64,000 nt of DNA from Actinomycetota bacterium. GTDB lineage: Bacteria; Actinomycetota; AC-67. The position numbers and the translations under genes were made by a program. The notes beneath the pieces are model-generated. The model saw only the letters and a program-made list of their open reading frames with translations. It ran no database searches and was not told the DNA's origin. Each line of letters opens with the position of its first letter. Position 1 is the stretch's first letter. This document shows positions 32,958-41,777 of the stretch, piece after piece. The DNA lies in the NCBI GenBank assembly GCA_040905475.1, contig JBBDRM010000136.1, forward strand, positions 18,643-82,642. Reading direction: 5' to 3'.

Positions 32958-35900
32958 CTACACCGCGGCGAAGGAGTCGGCGTGTGCCTCGGCCACGATG
33001 ATCTCGATGCCCAAGCCCTCGATGAGGGCCTCCGCGGCCGTGATCACCACGCGGATCGACCGGACCGTGAGCCCTGAGCTCGTCGTACCCGAGCAGCTCG
33101 GAAGCGCAGCGGTGCCGTCGCAAAGCTGCTCATTCAGGATCACGAAGCCGATCCCCGGGAGCTCGATGACGGTGTTCGGGGGCGGCGTCACGTTGATAGG
33201 CGTCCCGGCGATGACCAGACCCACGAGCTGCGTCCCCGTTGGGTTGGAGAACGCCATCCCACCACCCGCGGTGCTGTTCGCCTGCGAGCGGACGAGAGTC
33301 GCGCCGACCGTACATCCGTCGTCCGTCCTGAGGACGCAGACGTCGGCGGCCTCGGCGTAGCTCGACGACCAAGCTCCTGCCGGTGCGATGAAGCCGGTAC
33401 TGTCGGAATCGGCCGCGGCCGCATCCACCACGGAACCGTCCAGGATGTCGGCTTCATCGAGAGCCTGGTGGTCCGACCCGCCGGACGGCGGGATGCCGAC
33501 GAAGCCGACGGTCGCACTCAGCAGGTCGGGATTGATCGCAGCGTGAGCGATGAAGGCGTGCCCGCTGACGGCCCGAAGCAGGCCGCCGCCTCCGCAGAGG
33601 GTGATCTGCGGGAAGTCGGCGTGCGCGAACGCGTGCGACACGACGATCTCGACCCTGCCCAGCAGCGCCATGTTGGTGACGTGGACACGGATCATGTTCA
33701 CCGCGATGTCGGCGGCGTAGGTTCCGCCCGAGAGCTGGCCGGGCGCCGGACGAGCCGTGGAAACGAGCTGCTCATAGAGCCGCACGTAGCTCCCCGCCCC
33801 GAAGAGGGCCGCCGGCAGCCTGACCGTGGTGTTCGGGGCCACGTTGTTCATCGCGACGCCCCGTACCTTCAGGTTCTTGAAGGTCGATCCGAGCGAGCTC
33901 GTCGTCGAGGAGCTGCCGTCCGCCGTCGCCGACGCCACTGCGCGCACGACGTCGGCGGTGACGACCCCGTTGAGGATGTTCACGCCGAGCACCTCCGCGG
34001 TGCCGGTGTCGGATGCGCGGGCGGGCTCCTCCGAAACCACACTCGAGCTGGTCGTCTGGAGCAGACCGGCGCGGAGCACATTCCCCGTCGGCGGCAAGAG
34101 GCTGACACTCAGCAAGGAATCCGCATCGCTGTCCGCACCGACGCCCGACTGAACGCTGTCCACCGGGATCAGCGTCTCGTCGATCCCCAGGATGTCCACG
34201 CCCACGTTGGCCGCGTACGCGTTGCCGCTGGCGTGTGCCAGCTCGGGATGGGCTCCAGGGGTGACGATGAGGCAGAGCTGGTTCGAGGGGGTCGGCGCGG
34301 TCTGAGCGCTGTCACCCATAGCGGTGTTGCAGATCTGGCAGGACGAGAGGGCGGCGTTGATGCTCACGGTCATCGACACAGCCACCGCAGCTTGCGGCGC
34401 GATCGGCGCGGCGATGGCCCAGCTCACCTGCGTGACCGGAGGACCATCGGTCTCGCAACCGCCGGTGCACGACACGTAGGTCGTCTGCGCCGGGACGGCG
34501 TCGGAGACCGTCACACCGGTCAGCGTGGTGTTGCCGGTGTTCGTGACGGTGAAGACGTAGGTTAGCGTGTCGCCCTCGTCGAGGAGGCCGTTGCCGTTCT
34601 CGTCGGCGTTGACGCTCGACTTGACGACGGACATCGCCGGAGTCTGAGTGATGGGCACGTCGAACTCATCGTCGTCTGGAGGGGTCTGATCCGAGTCGCC
34701 CGTCGCGATGTTGTGCACGTTGCCCGCGTCGATGTCCGCCTGGGTGATGGTGTAGCTGCCGGTGCACGACACTGCCTGTCCAACCCCGAGCGTGCCCGTA
34801 GCCCCCGGCCATGTGCAGACGAGTACCCCGGCCAGCGGGTCGACGACCGTAACGCCGGTCAGCGTGGTGTTGCCGATGTTGGTGACGGTGATCGTGTAGT
34901 TGATCTTGTCACCGGGGTTGACCACGTTGTCGGACCCGTCGTCGAGGACGCCCGACTTCTGCGTGTCGATCGCCGGCGCCTGAGGGATGGGCTCGATGTT
35001 GGTGTCGGAATCAGGCTCGGACTGCGTGCTGTCTGCCGTGCCCGTGTTGGTGACCGAACCCGCGTCGATGTCCGATTGGGTGATCGTGTACGTGGCGGTG
35101 CACGTCATCGACGCACCCGGCGCGAGCGCGGTTGCCGGACACGAGATCGCCGACAGGCCCACCTTCGGGTCGGTGACGGTGATGCCGGTCAGCGTGACGT
35201 TCCCGGTGTTGGTGACGACGAAGGTGTAGGAGATCACGTCACCGGGGTTGGCCGATCCGTTCCCGCCCAGGGCAAGTGTTCCTTCCTTGTCCAGGTTGAT
35301 CGCGGCGGTCTGAGTGATGGGCTCGACGTTGGTGTCGGAGTCCGGCCCGGACTGGTTCGAATCCGCCGTGGCCGTGTTGGTGACCGAACCTGCGTTGATG
35401 TCGGCCTGCGTGATCGCATAGGTAGCGGTGCAGGTCATCGACGCGCCCGGCGCGAGCGACGTTCCGGGGCACGAGATCGCCGACAGACCCGAGAGCGGAT
35501 CGGTGACGGTGATACCGGTCAACGTGACGTTCCCGACGTTGGTGACGACGAACGTGTAGGAGATCACGTCACCCGGCGTAGCACCATTCCCGCCTTCGTT
35601 CAGCGAACCTTCCTTGTCGATGTCGATCGCCGGAGCTTGCGGGAGCGGCTCGACGTTGGTGTCGGAGTCCGGCCCGGACTGGGTCGAATCCGCGGTTGCG
35701 GTGTTCGTGACAGAACCCGCATCGATGTCGGCCTGGGTGATCGCATAGGTAGCGGTGCAGGTCATCGACGCGGCCGGCGCGAGCGACGTTCCGGGGCACG
35801 AGATCGCCGACAGACCCACCTTTGGATCGGTAACGGTGACGCCGGTCAACGTGACGTTCCCGACGTTGGTGACGACGAACGTGTAGGAGATCACGTCACC

Positions 35901-37214
35901 CGGCGTAGCACCGTCGGACCCCAGCGCGACGGTGCCTTCCTTGTCGATGTCGATGGCGGGAGCTTGCGGGATCGGCTCGACGTTGGTGTCGGAGTCCGGC
36001 CCGGACTCGGTCGAGTCGGCGGTGGCGGTGTTGGTGACCGAGCCGGTGTTGATGTCCGCCTGCGTGATCGCGTACGTGGCGGTGCAGGTCATCGACGCAC
36101 CGACCGCAAGTGTCGTCGCCGGGCAGCTGATCGCCGACAGACCCGGAAGCGGATCGGTCACCGTGACGCCCGTCAAGGCAACGTCTCCGGTGTTGGTAAC
36201 GAGGAACGTGTAGGAGATCACGTCACCGGGAGTGGCACCGTCGGATCCCGTTGCGAGCGTTCCTTCCTTGTTGATCGTCAGCGACGGGTTGAGCTTATTG
36301 TTGGTGAAGGTACAGGTGATCTGCTGACCGGAAGCAAGATCGACCGTGACCGAGGGCTTGCTGACGACGGGGCCACCTCCGGTGCATGAGATGCTCGCGA
36401 GCGTCCAGCCTGTCGGCACGACCTCGGTGAGGGTGACCGGGACGTCGGACCGAACGGGGAGGAACGCCGTTTCGCCGGAACCGTCGATCGTCGCGAAGAG
36501 TCCGCCCGGCGGTGTGAGGTTGAAGTTGAAGTCCGTCCCGTCCTCGGCCGGCGTCGCAACCTTGACGATCTTGATGAACGCGTCGCGCGGGATCAGGACG
36601 CAGTCCGACGGATCGGAATTCGGCTGGGCAGACGGATACGAACACGTGTTGAGGAGCTCCGCACCCGCGCCCATCTCCGCCAGCACGATCGTGCACGATG
36701 CAGTCGTGTCGTTCGGAAAGGCCGTACCCGGCCCGTTGGGAACGTTGGGGCCGAACGGATCGGTGTTCGTCACAGCGACGCTACACGTCGACTCGGGAGT
36801 CCCCGGGACCTGCACGGCACCCGCGCAGCGATCGGCCCGGGTGTCGTTGCATGTGAAAAGGCGAGGGCTGCCCGCGATCTGCGTGGGAGTGCTTCCACCC
36901 CACGTAACGCAAAGGGCGCTGTTCGCCAGGCCGTCGCCGTCGGTGTCGAAGAGTGCGCACCCGTCCGCCGTGTTGTTCCCCGATATCGTGACGATGTCCC
37001 AGTTCCAGGTGACGGCGATCGTATTCGGCAGTCCGGCGGTATCGACCGTGTGCCGCGTGAGGTCTTTCTGGCCGGGTCCGTCATTGTCGTTGGCCCCGCC
37101 CTCGTCGATGAAGACGATCGGTGCCGCCAGCACCGGGAGCGGAGCGAAGGTCGCTCCCACCAAGGCGACGAGCAAGACGGCGACGAGACGTGCGATCAGC
37201 TTGCGAGAGTGCAT
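32958..37214 (-). CDS. Large secreted DUF11-repeat protein with choice-of-anchor P-like domains
   Basis: This is a 1,418-residue exported protein. The signal peptide (M-H-S-R-K-L-I-A-R-L-V-A-V-L-L then A-x-A) spans 1-30. The ATG at 37214 is chosen because GGAGG sits 7 bases before it, whereas the ATG six bases upstream touches the ribosome site. After a Cys-containing N-terminal region comes a prealbumin/SpaA-like domain (about 215-310), then six DUF11-type beta domains of about 109 residues (about 310-990). Two C-terminal domains follow with A-P-N-T-T-V-R-L-P and P-P-N-T-V-I-E-L-P-G plus N-E-Q-L, as in choice-of-anchor P proteins. No LPXTG or membrane helix ends the chain. It probably forms part of the cell surface or matrix. 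Confidence 0.85.
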   Translation of the reverse strand: MHSRKLIARLVAVLLVALVGATFAPLPVLAAPIVFIDEGGANDNDGPGQKDLTRHTVDTAGLPNTIAVTWNWDIVTISGNNTADGCALFDTDGDGLANSALCVTWGGSTPTQIAGSPRLFTCNDTRADRCAGAVQVPGTPESTCSVAVTNTDPFGPNVPNGPGTAFPNDTTASCTIVLAEMGAGAELLNTCSYPSAQPNSDPSDCVLIPRDAFIKIVKVATPAEDGTDFNFNLTPPGGLFATIDGSGETAFLPVRSDVPVTLTEVVPTGWTLASISCTGGGPVVSKPSVTVDLASGQQITCTFTNNKLNPSLTINKEGTLATGSDGATPGDVISYTFLVTNTGDVALTGVTVTDPLPGLSAISCPATTLAVGASMTCTATYAITQADINTGSVTNTATADSTESGPDSDTNVEPIPQAPAIDIDKEGTVALGSDGATPGDVISYTFVVTNVGNVTLTGVTVTDPKVGLSAISCPGTSLAPAASMTCTATYAITQADIDAGSVTNTATADSTQSGPDSDTNVEPLPQAPAIDIDKEGSLNEGGNGATPGDVISYTFVVTNVGNVTLTGITVTDPLSGLSAISCPGTSLAPGASMTCTATYAITQADINAGSVTNTATADSNQSGPDSDTNVEPITQTAAINLDKEGTLALGGNGSANPGDVISYTFVVTNTGNVTLTGITVTDPKVGLSAISCPATALAPGASMTCTATYTITQSDIDAGSVTNTGTADSTQSEPDSDTNIEPIPQAPAIDTQKSGVLDDGSDNVVNPGDKINYTITVTNIGNTTLTGVTVVDPLAGVLVCTWPGATGTLGVGQAVSCTGSYTITQADIDAGNVHNIATGDSDQTPPDDDEFDVPITQTPAMSVVKSSVNADENGNGLLDEGDTLTYVFTVTNTGNTTLTGVTVSDAVPAQTTYVSCTGGCETDGPPVTQVSWAIAAPIAPQAAVAVSMTVSINAALSSCQICNTAMGDSAQTAPTPSNQLCLIVTPGAHPELAHASGNAYAANVGVDILGIDETLIPVDSVQSGVGADSDADSLLSVSLLPPTGNVLRAGLLQTTSSSVVSEEPARASDTGTAEVLGVNILNGVVTADVVRAVASATADGSSSTTSSLGSTFKNLKVRGVAMNNVAPNTTVRLPAALFGAGSYVRLYEQLVSTARPAPGQLSGGTYAADIAVNMIRVHVTNMALLGRVEIVVSHAFAHADFPQITLCGGGGLLRAVSGHAFIAHAAINPDLLSATVGFVGIPPSGGSDHQALDEADILDGSVVDAAAADSDSTGFIAPAGAWSSSYAEAADVCVLRTDDGCTVGATLVRSQANSTAGGGMAFSNPTGTQLVGLVIAGTPINVTPPPNTVIELPGIGFVILNEQLCDGTAALPSCSGTTSSGLTVRSIRVVITAAEALIEGLGIEIIVAEAHADSFAAV
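34250..36290 (-). repeat. Tandem ~327-bp coding repeats (DUF11 array)
   Basis: Six head-to-tail units encode the DUF11 domains. Unit boundaries recur at about 36,290, 35,960, 35,630, 35,303, 34,975 and 34,640. The first four units are very alike (G-D-V-I-S-Y-T-F, G-L-S-A-I-S-C-P, S-M-T-C-T-A-T-Y); the fifth and sixth have drifted. DNA-level similarity of units 1-4 is high enough for recombination to change copy number. Confidence 0.9.
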
Positions 37215-37470
37215 GGCCATTCCTCCGTTTCGCGCCGGACGGCTCGACGCCCGTCCCCCAAGGCCCCTGATTCCCGAGCGCGTCCCCAACGTCGCTCGGC
37301 AAAATGAAATGATGAGTACCGTAGGTGAGTATTGAGCACGCCCGACCAAAGTGGGAGTGTTCGGCGGCGGAGCAAACGACTACATATCAGCCCAGGCGGC
37401 AGCCGCAGCAGGCCGATTTGTTCTGTTTGGCGAGAGCGCGCTTAGGACACCGGTCGCGACCGGGCAGGGC

Positions 37471-38043
37471 TCAGGTCTCGCTCGACTCGTTCTCCTCGGG
37501 TAGGTCGATGAGGCCGAGCCGCAGGGCGGCGGTGATCGCGCCCGAACGGTTCTGTACTTGTAATTTCTCGAAGATGCTCGATAGGTACGCCTTCACGGTG
37601 CGCTCACTGACGAAGAGGCGCTCGGCGATCTGCTTGTTCGCAAGGCCTCGCGCAAGGAGACGCAAGACCTGCAGTTGCCGCTGCGTGAAGGTTTGTGCGG
37701 CGAACGCGGTCGGCTCGGAAACGACGGTGTTCTCCTCGGTTATCAGCGAGGGATCCTCGTACATCGCCCGGCTCGAGCCGAGCACGATGGTATCGCCATG
37801 GTGAAGTTGACGGATCTGATGGAGGCGTTCGTTGTTGACGTAGCTGCCGTTGTGACTGCCGAGGTCCTCGAGCAAGATCACGTCGCCGCGGCGCATGAAG
37901 ATCGCGTGCAGCCGCGAGACCAGCGGGTCCTCCAGCGTCAGGTCGTTCTGCGCCGCGCGCCCGACGGTCAGCTCGTCCGAGTTCAGCTCGACGCGGCGCC
38001 CGGCGATGGGGCCGTGCATGAAGATCAGCGTTGGTGCGGCCAT
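37471..38043 (-). CDS. FHA domain-LuxR-type helix-turn-helix regulator
   Basis: This 190-residue protein has an FHA phosphothreonine-binding domain (about 8-95), with L-T-V-G-R-A near 25, S-R-L-H near 43 and H-N-G-S-Y-V-N near 63. It also has a LuxR-family DNA-binding domain (about 115-180) with T-Q-R-Q-L-Q-V-L-R-L and V-S-E-R-T-V-K-A-Y-L-S. It could couple Ser/Thr kinase signalling to transcription; the window encodes one such kinase at 45558. It starts one base after the aldehyde dehydrogenase stop. The 256 bases between it and the downstream surface-protein gene show no gene and should hold that gene's promoter. Confidence 0.9.
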   Translation of the reverse strand: MAAPTLIFMHGPIAGRRVELNSDELTVGRAAQNDLTLEDPLVSRLHAIFMRRGDVILLEDLGSHNGSYVNNERLHQIRQLHHGDTIVLGSSRAMYEDPSLITEENTVVSEPTAFAAQTFTQRQLQVLRLLARGLANKQIAERLFVSERTVKAYLSSIFEKLQVQNRSGAITAALRLGLIDLPEENESSET

Positions 38044-38044
38044 C

Positions 38045-39652
38045 TCACAACGCTCCCCGTCCCATCTCCCTGACCCGGTCGATCAAGCCCCGCCAATCCT
38101 TGCGGTGGCGCACCGCCGCACCGAGCCGCCCGGCGATGCCGGGAGCGTACAGCGTTTCCAATATCCCAGTGAAGCCGGCTCGCAAACGCTCGTCGTAGGG
38201 ATGCCACCACGGCGCGGTGAAGCGTCCGGCGTCGACGGAGATCATGCGCATCTGCGTGGTCTCGTAGAAGCCGTGCTTCGAGTGTGTGACGCCCACGCCC
38301 GACTTCTTCACGCCTCCCCACGGCAGCTGTGCGGCCGCGTGCGAGTACATGTGATCGTTGACCCAGATGCTTCCGGCTTCGAGGCGGCGGGCGAGTGAGA
38401 CCGCGCGCGCCCGATCGCGCGACCAGACCGACGCGCCGAGCCCGTACTCGGAGTCGTTGGCGAGCGTCACCGCCTCGTTCTCGTCGGCGAACGGCATCAT
38501 CGGGATCACGGGCCCGAAGGTCTCGTCGCGCATCAGCGGCATGGTGTGATCGACCTGCGTCACGACCGCGGGCGCGTACCACTTGCCCGGCATCCCGGGG
38601 TCGGCCGGGCCGCCGGTGTGTCGCTTCGCGCCGCGCACGAGGGCGTCCTCGACCTGCCCGTGCACGATGTCGTACTGCTCCGGGGCGGCGAACGGCCCGA
38701 CCTGCGTCGCGGGATCGAGCGGGTCGCCGGGCGTGAGCTGTTCCGCCAGCGCGGTGATGCGGTCGAGGAACGGATCCCAGATCCGATCCGAGACGTACAC
38801 GCGCTCGATGCCGGAGCACGTCTGGCCCGCGTTGGCCGCGCCGCCCCAGAGCACTCCCCGGGCCGCGCGGTCGAGGTCCGCGTCGGCGCAGACGATCGCC
38901 GCGTCCTTGCCGCCGAGCTCCAGGACGTACGGCTTGAGCATCGGCCCGCACACCGAAGCGACCTTGCGGCCGACCTCCACCGAGCCGGTGAAGAAGATCT
39001 TGCCGATGCCGGGGTGCTGGCACATCGCCTGCCCGATCTCGGCATCGCCGTGCGCAACGGTGAGCAGCCCGGCCGGCAGGCCGGCGGCGTCGAACGCCTT
39101 CTTGATCCACTCCCCCACCATGGGCGTGATCGGCGCCGGCTTGAGGATCACGGCGTTGCCTGCCGCCAGCGCGATCGCCACCTCGCCTGCCGGGATGGTG
39201 AACGGGTAGTTCCAGGGCGAGATGATCCCCACGACACCGATCGGCGGCCGCTCGAGATAGTGCTTCTTGGTCTTGTAGAAGAGCTGCGGGTCGTGGACGC
39301 GCTCGGGCTCCAGGATCTTGGCGGCATGACGTGCGACGTACGCGAAGGTGTCGACCACAGGGAGGACCTCCATGAGGTAGGCCTCCGTCAGCGGCTTTCC
39401 GTTCTCGCGGGCGATCAGCTCGGCGATCTGCGCGTGGTTGTAGCGGACGTAATCCGACGCTCGCTTGATCGCGAACCCGCGCTCCTTCGGCGTCAGGGAC
39501 GCCCACCGGCGCTGGGCGCGGTGCGCCTCGGCGACGATCGCGTCGAGATCGGACGGCGGCGTGGGCATGACGCGGCCGATCTCTTCGAGCGTCGCCGGGT
39601 TCAGCGAGATGATCGGCTCGAGGGCCGCCGGCTTCGCCTTCGCACGCGGCAT
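38045..39652 (-). CDS. Aldehyde dehydrogenase (NAD(P)+-dependent)
   Basis: This 535-residue ALDH-superfamily enzyme has the conserved S-P-W-N-Y-P at 145-150, catalytic Glu245 in L-E-L-G-G-K-D, and the nucleophile Cys279 in G-Q-T-C-S. All key residues are intact. A C-terminal extension of about 60 residues follows the normal ALDH end. It sits in a tight same-strand run with acyl-CoA dehydrogenase, PHP protein and FHA-LuxR genes. The aldehyde oxidised is unknown. Confidence 0.92.
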   Translation of the reverse strand: MPRAKAKPAALEPIISLNPATLEEIGRVMPTPPSDLDAIVAEAHRAQRRWASLTPKERGFAIKRASDYVRYNHAQIAELIARENGKPLTEAYLMEVLPVVDTFAYVARHAAKILEPERVHDPQLFYKTKKHYLERPPIGVVGIISPWNYPFTIPAGEVAIALAAGNAVILKPAPITPMVGEWIKKAFDAAGLPAGLLTVAHGDAEIGQAMCQHPGIGKIFFTGSVEVGRKVASVCGPMLKPYVLELGGKDAAIVCADADLDRAARGVLWGGAANAGQTCSGIERVYVSDRIWDPFLDRITALAEQLTPGDPLDPATQVGPFAAPEQYDIVHGQVEDALVRGAKRHTGGPADPGMPGKWYAPAVVTQVDHTMPLMRDETFGPVIPMMPFADENEAVTLANDSEYGLGASVWSRDRARAVSLARRLEAGSIWVNDHMYSHAAAQLPWGGVKKSGVGVTHSKHGFYETTQMRMISVDAGRFTAPWWHPYDERLRAGFTGILETLYAPGIAGRLGAAVRHRKDWRGLIDRVREMGRGAL

Positions 39653-40495
39653 CTACGTACCCGTTCTCGAGTGGGCGATCTCGGCAAGGCGCTCGAAGAC
39701 TTCGGGGTCGGTGGTGTTCTCACCGATCTTCCCGCCGTGATCGTTGCCGTGGTAGTCGCTGGAGCCGGTGCCGAGCAAACCCGTCTTCAGCGCGAGCGCG
39801 CGGAAGCGCTCCCGGGTCGGCGGATCGTGGTCGGGGTGATCGACCTCGATCCCGGCGAGCCCGAGCGGGATCAGCATGTCGAGGAACCGCTCTTGCTCCT
39901 CGGGCTTCTTCGGGTGCCAGACGGGATGAGCGAGAACGGCGACGCCGCCGGCCTCTCCGATCAGCTCGACGGCCGCCTCGGGGGTGAGCGCCTTCTTCTC
40001 GACGTACGCGCGGCCGCCTTCGAGGATCCAGTCCGTCGTGAACGCGTCGACCGTGCTCTTGATGACCCCGAGATCGACCATCGCTTGCGCCACGTGCGGC
40101 CGCACGATGGCCTCGCCCTTGGCGTTCGCGCGCACCTGCTCGAACGTCACCGGCACGCCGAGCGCGTTCAGCTTCTCGATCATGCCTTTGGCGCGCCATT
40201 CTCGATCGTCGAGGATCGCCGATAGCTCCTCCATGAGTCGCGGGTGCTTCGGATCCATGAAGTAGCCCAACACGTGCACCGAGCCGCCCTGCCAGACGGC
40301 CGAGATCTCGCAGCCGTCGTACACGGTGAGCCCAAGGGCCTCACCGGCCTCGCGCGCGGCGCCGAGGCCGGCCATCGAATCGTGGTCGGTCAGCGCGATC
40401 GCGTCGAGCCCCGCCTCGCGCGCGATCCTCGCCACCTCCGCCGGCGGGAAGGCGCCGTCGGAGTTGTTCGAATGGACGTGAAGGTCGATGCGCAT
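39653..40495 (-). CDS. PHP-domain phosphoesterase (RNase AM/YciV-like)
   Basis: This 280-residue PHP protein begins M-R-I-D-L-H-V-H-S with the first metal-binding H-x-H, followed by A-L-T-D-H-D-S near 38, a conserved A-H-P-V-W-H-P near 193, and G-S-S-D-Y-H-G near 245. These are the metal ligands of the trinuclear PHP site. Relatives are 3',5'-nucleoside bisphosphate phosphatases or 5'-3' exoribonucleases for short RNAs. The ATG overlaps the acyl-CoA dehydrogenase stop by one base. Confidence 0.88.
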   Translation of the reverse strand: MRIDLHVHSNNSDGAFPPAEVARIAREAGLDAIALTDHDSMAGLGAAREAGEALGLTVYDGCEISAVWQGGSVHVLGYFMDPKHPRLMEELSAILDDREWRAKGMIEKLNALGVPVTFEQVRANAKGEAIVRPHVAQAMVDLGVIKSTVDAFTTDWILEGGRAYVEKKALTPEAAVELIGEAGGVAVLAHPVWHPKKPEEQERFLDMLIPLGLAGIEVDHPDHDPPTRERFRALALKTGLLGTGSSDYHGNDHGGKIGENTTDPEVFERLAEIAHSRTGT

Positions 40496-41652
40496 CAAGA
40501 GGTGAATGCGTTGACGCCGGTGAGGTGTCGTCCGAGCAGCAGCTTCTGCACTTGGCTGGTCCCTTCGTAGAGCGTGGTCACGCGGGCGTCGCGCAGGTAT
40601 CTCCCGACCGGGAATTCGTCGATGTAGCCGTAGCCCCCATGCACCTGGATGGCCAGGTTCGCGCATTTCACCGCGGCCTCGCTGGCGACGTACTTTGCGA
40701 TGGCCGCCTCGATGGTGTTCCGCGAGCCCTTGTCCTTGAGCGCGGCCGCGCGCCACACGAGGAGCCGCGCCGCCTCGACTTCGACGAGCATGTCGGCGAG
40801 CATCTCCTGGATCAGCTGGAAGCCGGCGATCGGCTTGCCGAACTGCTCCCGCTGCTTCGCGTACTCAACCGACGCGTCCAGGCACGCCTGCGCGATCCCA
40901 ACGCAGCCTGCCGCGAGGCTCACGCGCCCTTGATCGAGGGCGCCCAACGCCACCTTCATCCCGCTTCCGACTTCCCCGAGCACCGCCGTCGCCGGCACGC
41001 GAACATCGGCATAGACCATCTCCGCGGTCGAGGCGGCTCGCAGGCCGAGCTTGCCTTTGATCTCGATCGCCTTCAGGCCAGGCGTGGGGACCGGCACCAA
41101 GAACGCGGTAACTCCCTTCGCCCCTTTCGACGGGTCTGCGTTGGCGAACGTGAGCGCAAGGCCGGCAACCGTGCCGTTGGTGATGAACATCTTTGTCCCG
41201 TTCAGCACGTAGTCGTCGCCGTCCCGCACGGCCGTCATCTGCGCCGAGCCCGGATCGGAGCCGGCGCCCGGCTCGGTCAGCGCGAAGCACCCGATCGCGT
41301 CGCCGGCGGAAAGCTTCGGGAGCCACACCTTCTTCTGGTCCTCGGTTCCCCACTTCGCGATCGCGGTCCCGACCAGCGAGCAGTTCACACTGAGGATCCC
41401 GCGGATCGATGAGTCGGCGCGCGCGATCTCCTCGATGACCAGGCAGTACGCGATCGAGTCGAGTCCCATCCCCCCGTACTCTTCCGGGATCGAGGCGCCC
41501 AGGAAGCCCAGCGGCTTCATCTTCTCGAGGACGGGCCAAGGGAACTCCTCCGACCGGTCGTAGTCGCGCGCCACCGGCGCGATCTCGCGTTCGGCGAAGT
41601 CGCGCGCGGTCTTGCGGATGAGCTCTTGCTCGGGCGTGAGGTCGAAGTCCAC
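40495..41652 (-). CDS. Acyl-CoA dehydrogenase
   Basis: This 385-residue FAD-dependent acyl-CoA dehydrogenase has G-C-F-A-L-T-E-P-G-A-G-S-D near 125, the FAD-contact W-x-x-x-A and Q-V-H-G-G-Y-G-Y-I near 338, and the catalytic-base Glu in T-L-Y-E-G-T-S-Q near 364. The position of the Glu fits short/medium-chain or branched-chain enzymes. It starts at GTG (41652) and leads the four-gene minus-strand run ending at 37471. It catalyses alpha,beta-desaturation of an acyl-CoA; chain length is unknown. Confidence 0.92.
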   Translation of the reverse strand: MDFDLTPEQELIRKTARDFAEREIAPVARDYDRSEEFPWPVLEKMKPLGFLGASIPEEYGGMGLDSIAYCLVIEEIARADSSIRGILSVNCSLVGTAIAKWGTEDQKKVWLPKLSAGDAIGCFALTEPGAGSDPGSAQMTAVRDGDDYVLNGTKMFITNGTVAGLALTFANADPSKGAKGVTAFLVPVPTPGLKAIEIKGKLGLRAASTAEMVYADVRVPATAVLGEVGSGMKVALGALDQGRVSLAAGCVGIAQACLDASVEYAKQREQFGKPIAGFQLIQEMLADMLVEVEAARLLVWRAAALKDKGSRNTIEAAIAKYVASEAAVKCANLAIQVHGGYGYIDEFPVGRYLRDARVTTLYEGTSQVQKLLLGRHLTGVNAFTS

Positions 41653-41777
41653 GTTCTCGCCTCCGGGCTCGCGGGCCCACCGAGCGTACCATCAGCCGCT
41701 TCGCTCTTCGCCGTCGCATCGCTGCGCAGCGCGGGGTCTTGGCCCGGGCCACGGCGGACGGTAGGCTCCACCGCCGC

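Noticed and set aside
34250-36290. Regularly spaced repeats that could suggest a CRISPR array
   Set aside because: The units are about 327 bp, fully coding and continuous, with no short repeats and unique spacers.
34713-36389. 558-codon open frame on the plus strand across the DUF11 repeats
   Set aside because: It is kept open only because the tandem coding repeats are periodic; the product is Arg/Gly/Val-rich and has no recognisable domain.
38546-40225. 559-codon plus-strand frame across the aldehyde dehydrogenase and PHP genes
   Set aside because: It is antisense to two motif-complete genes, with no independent domain.
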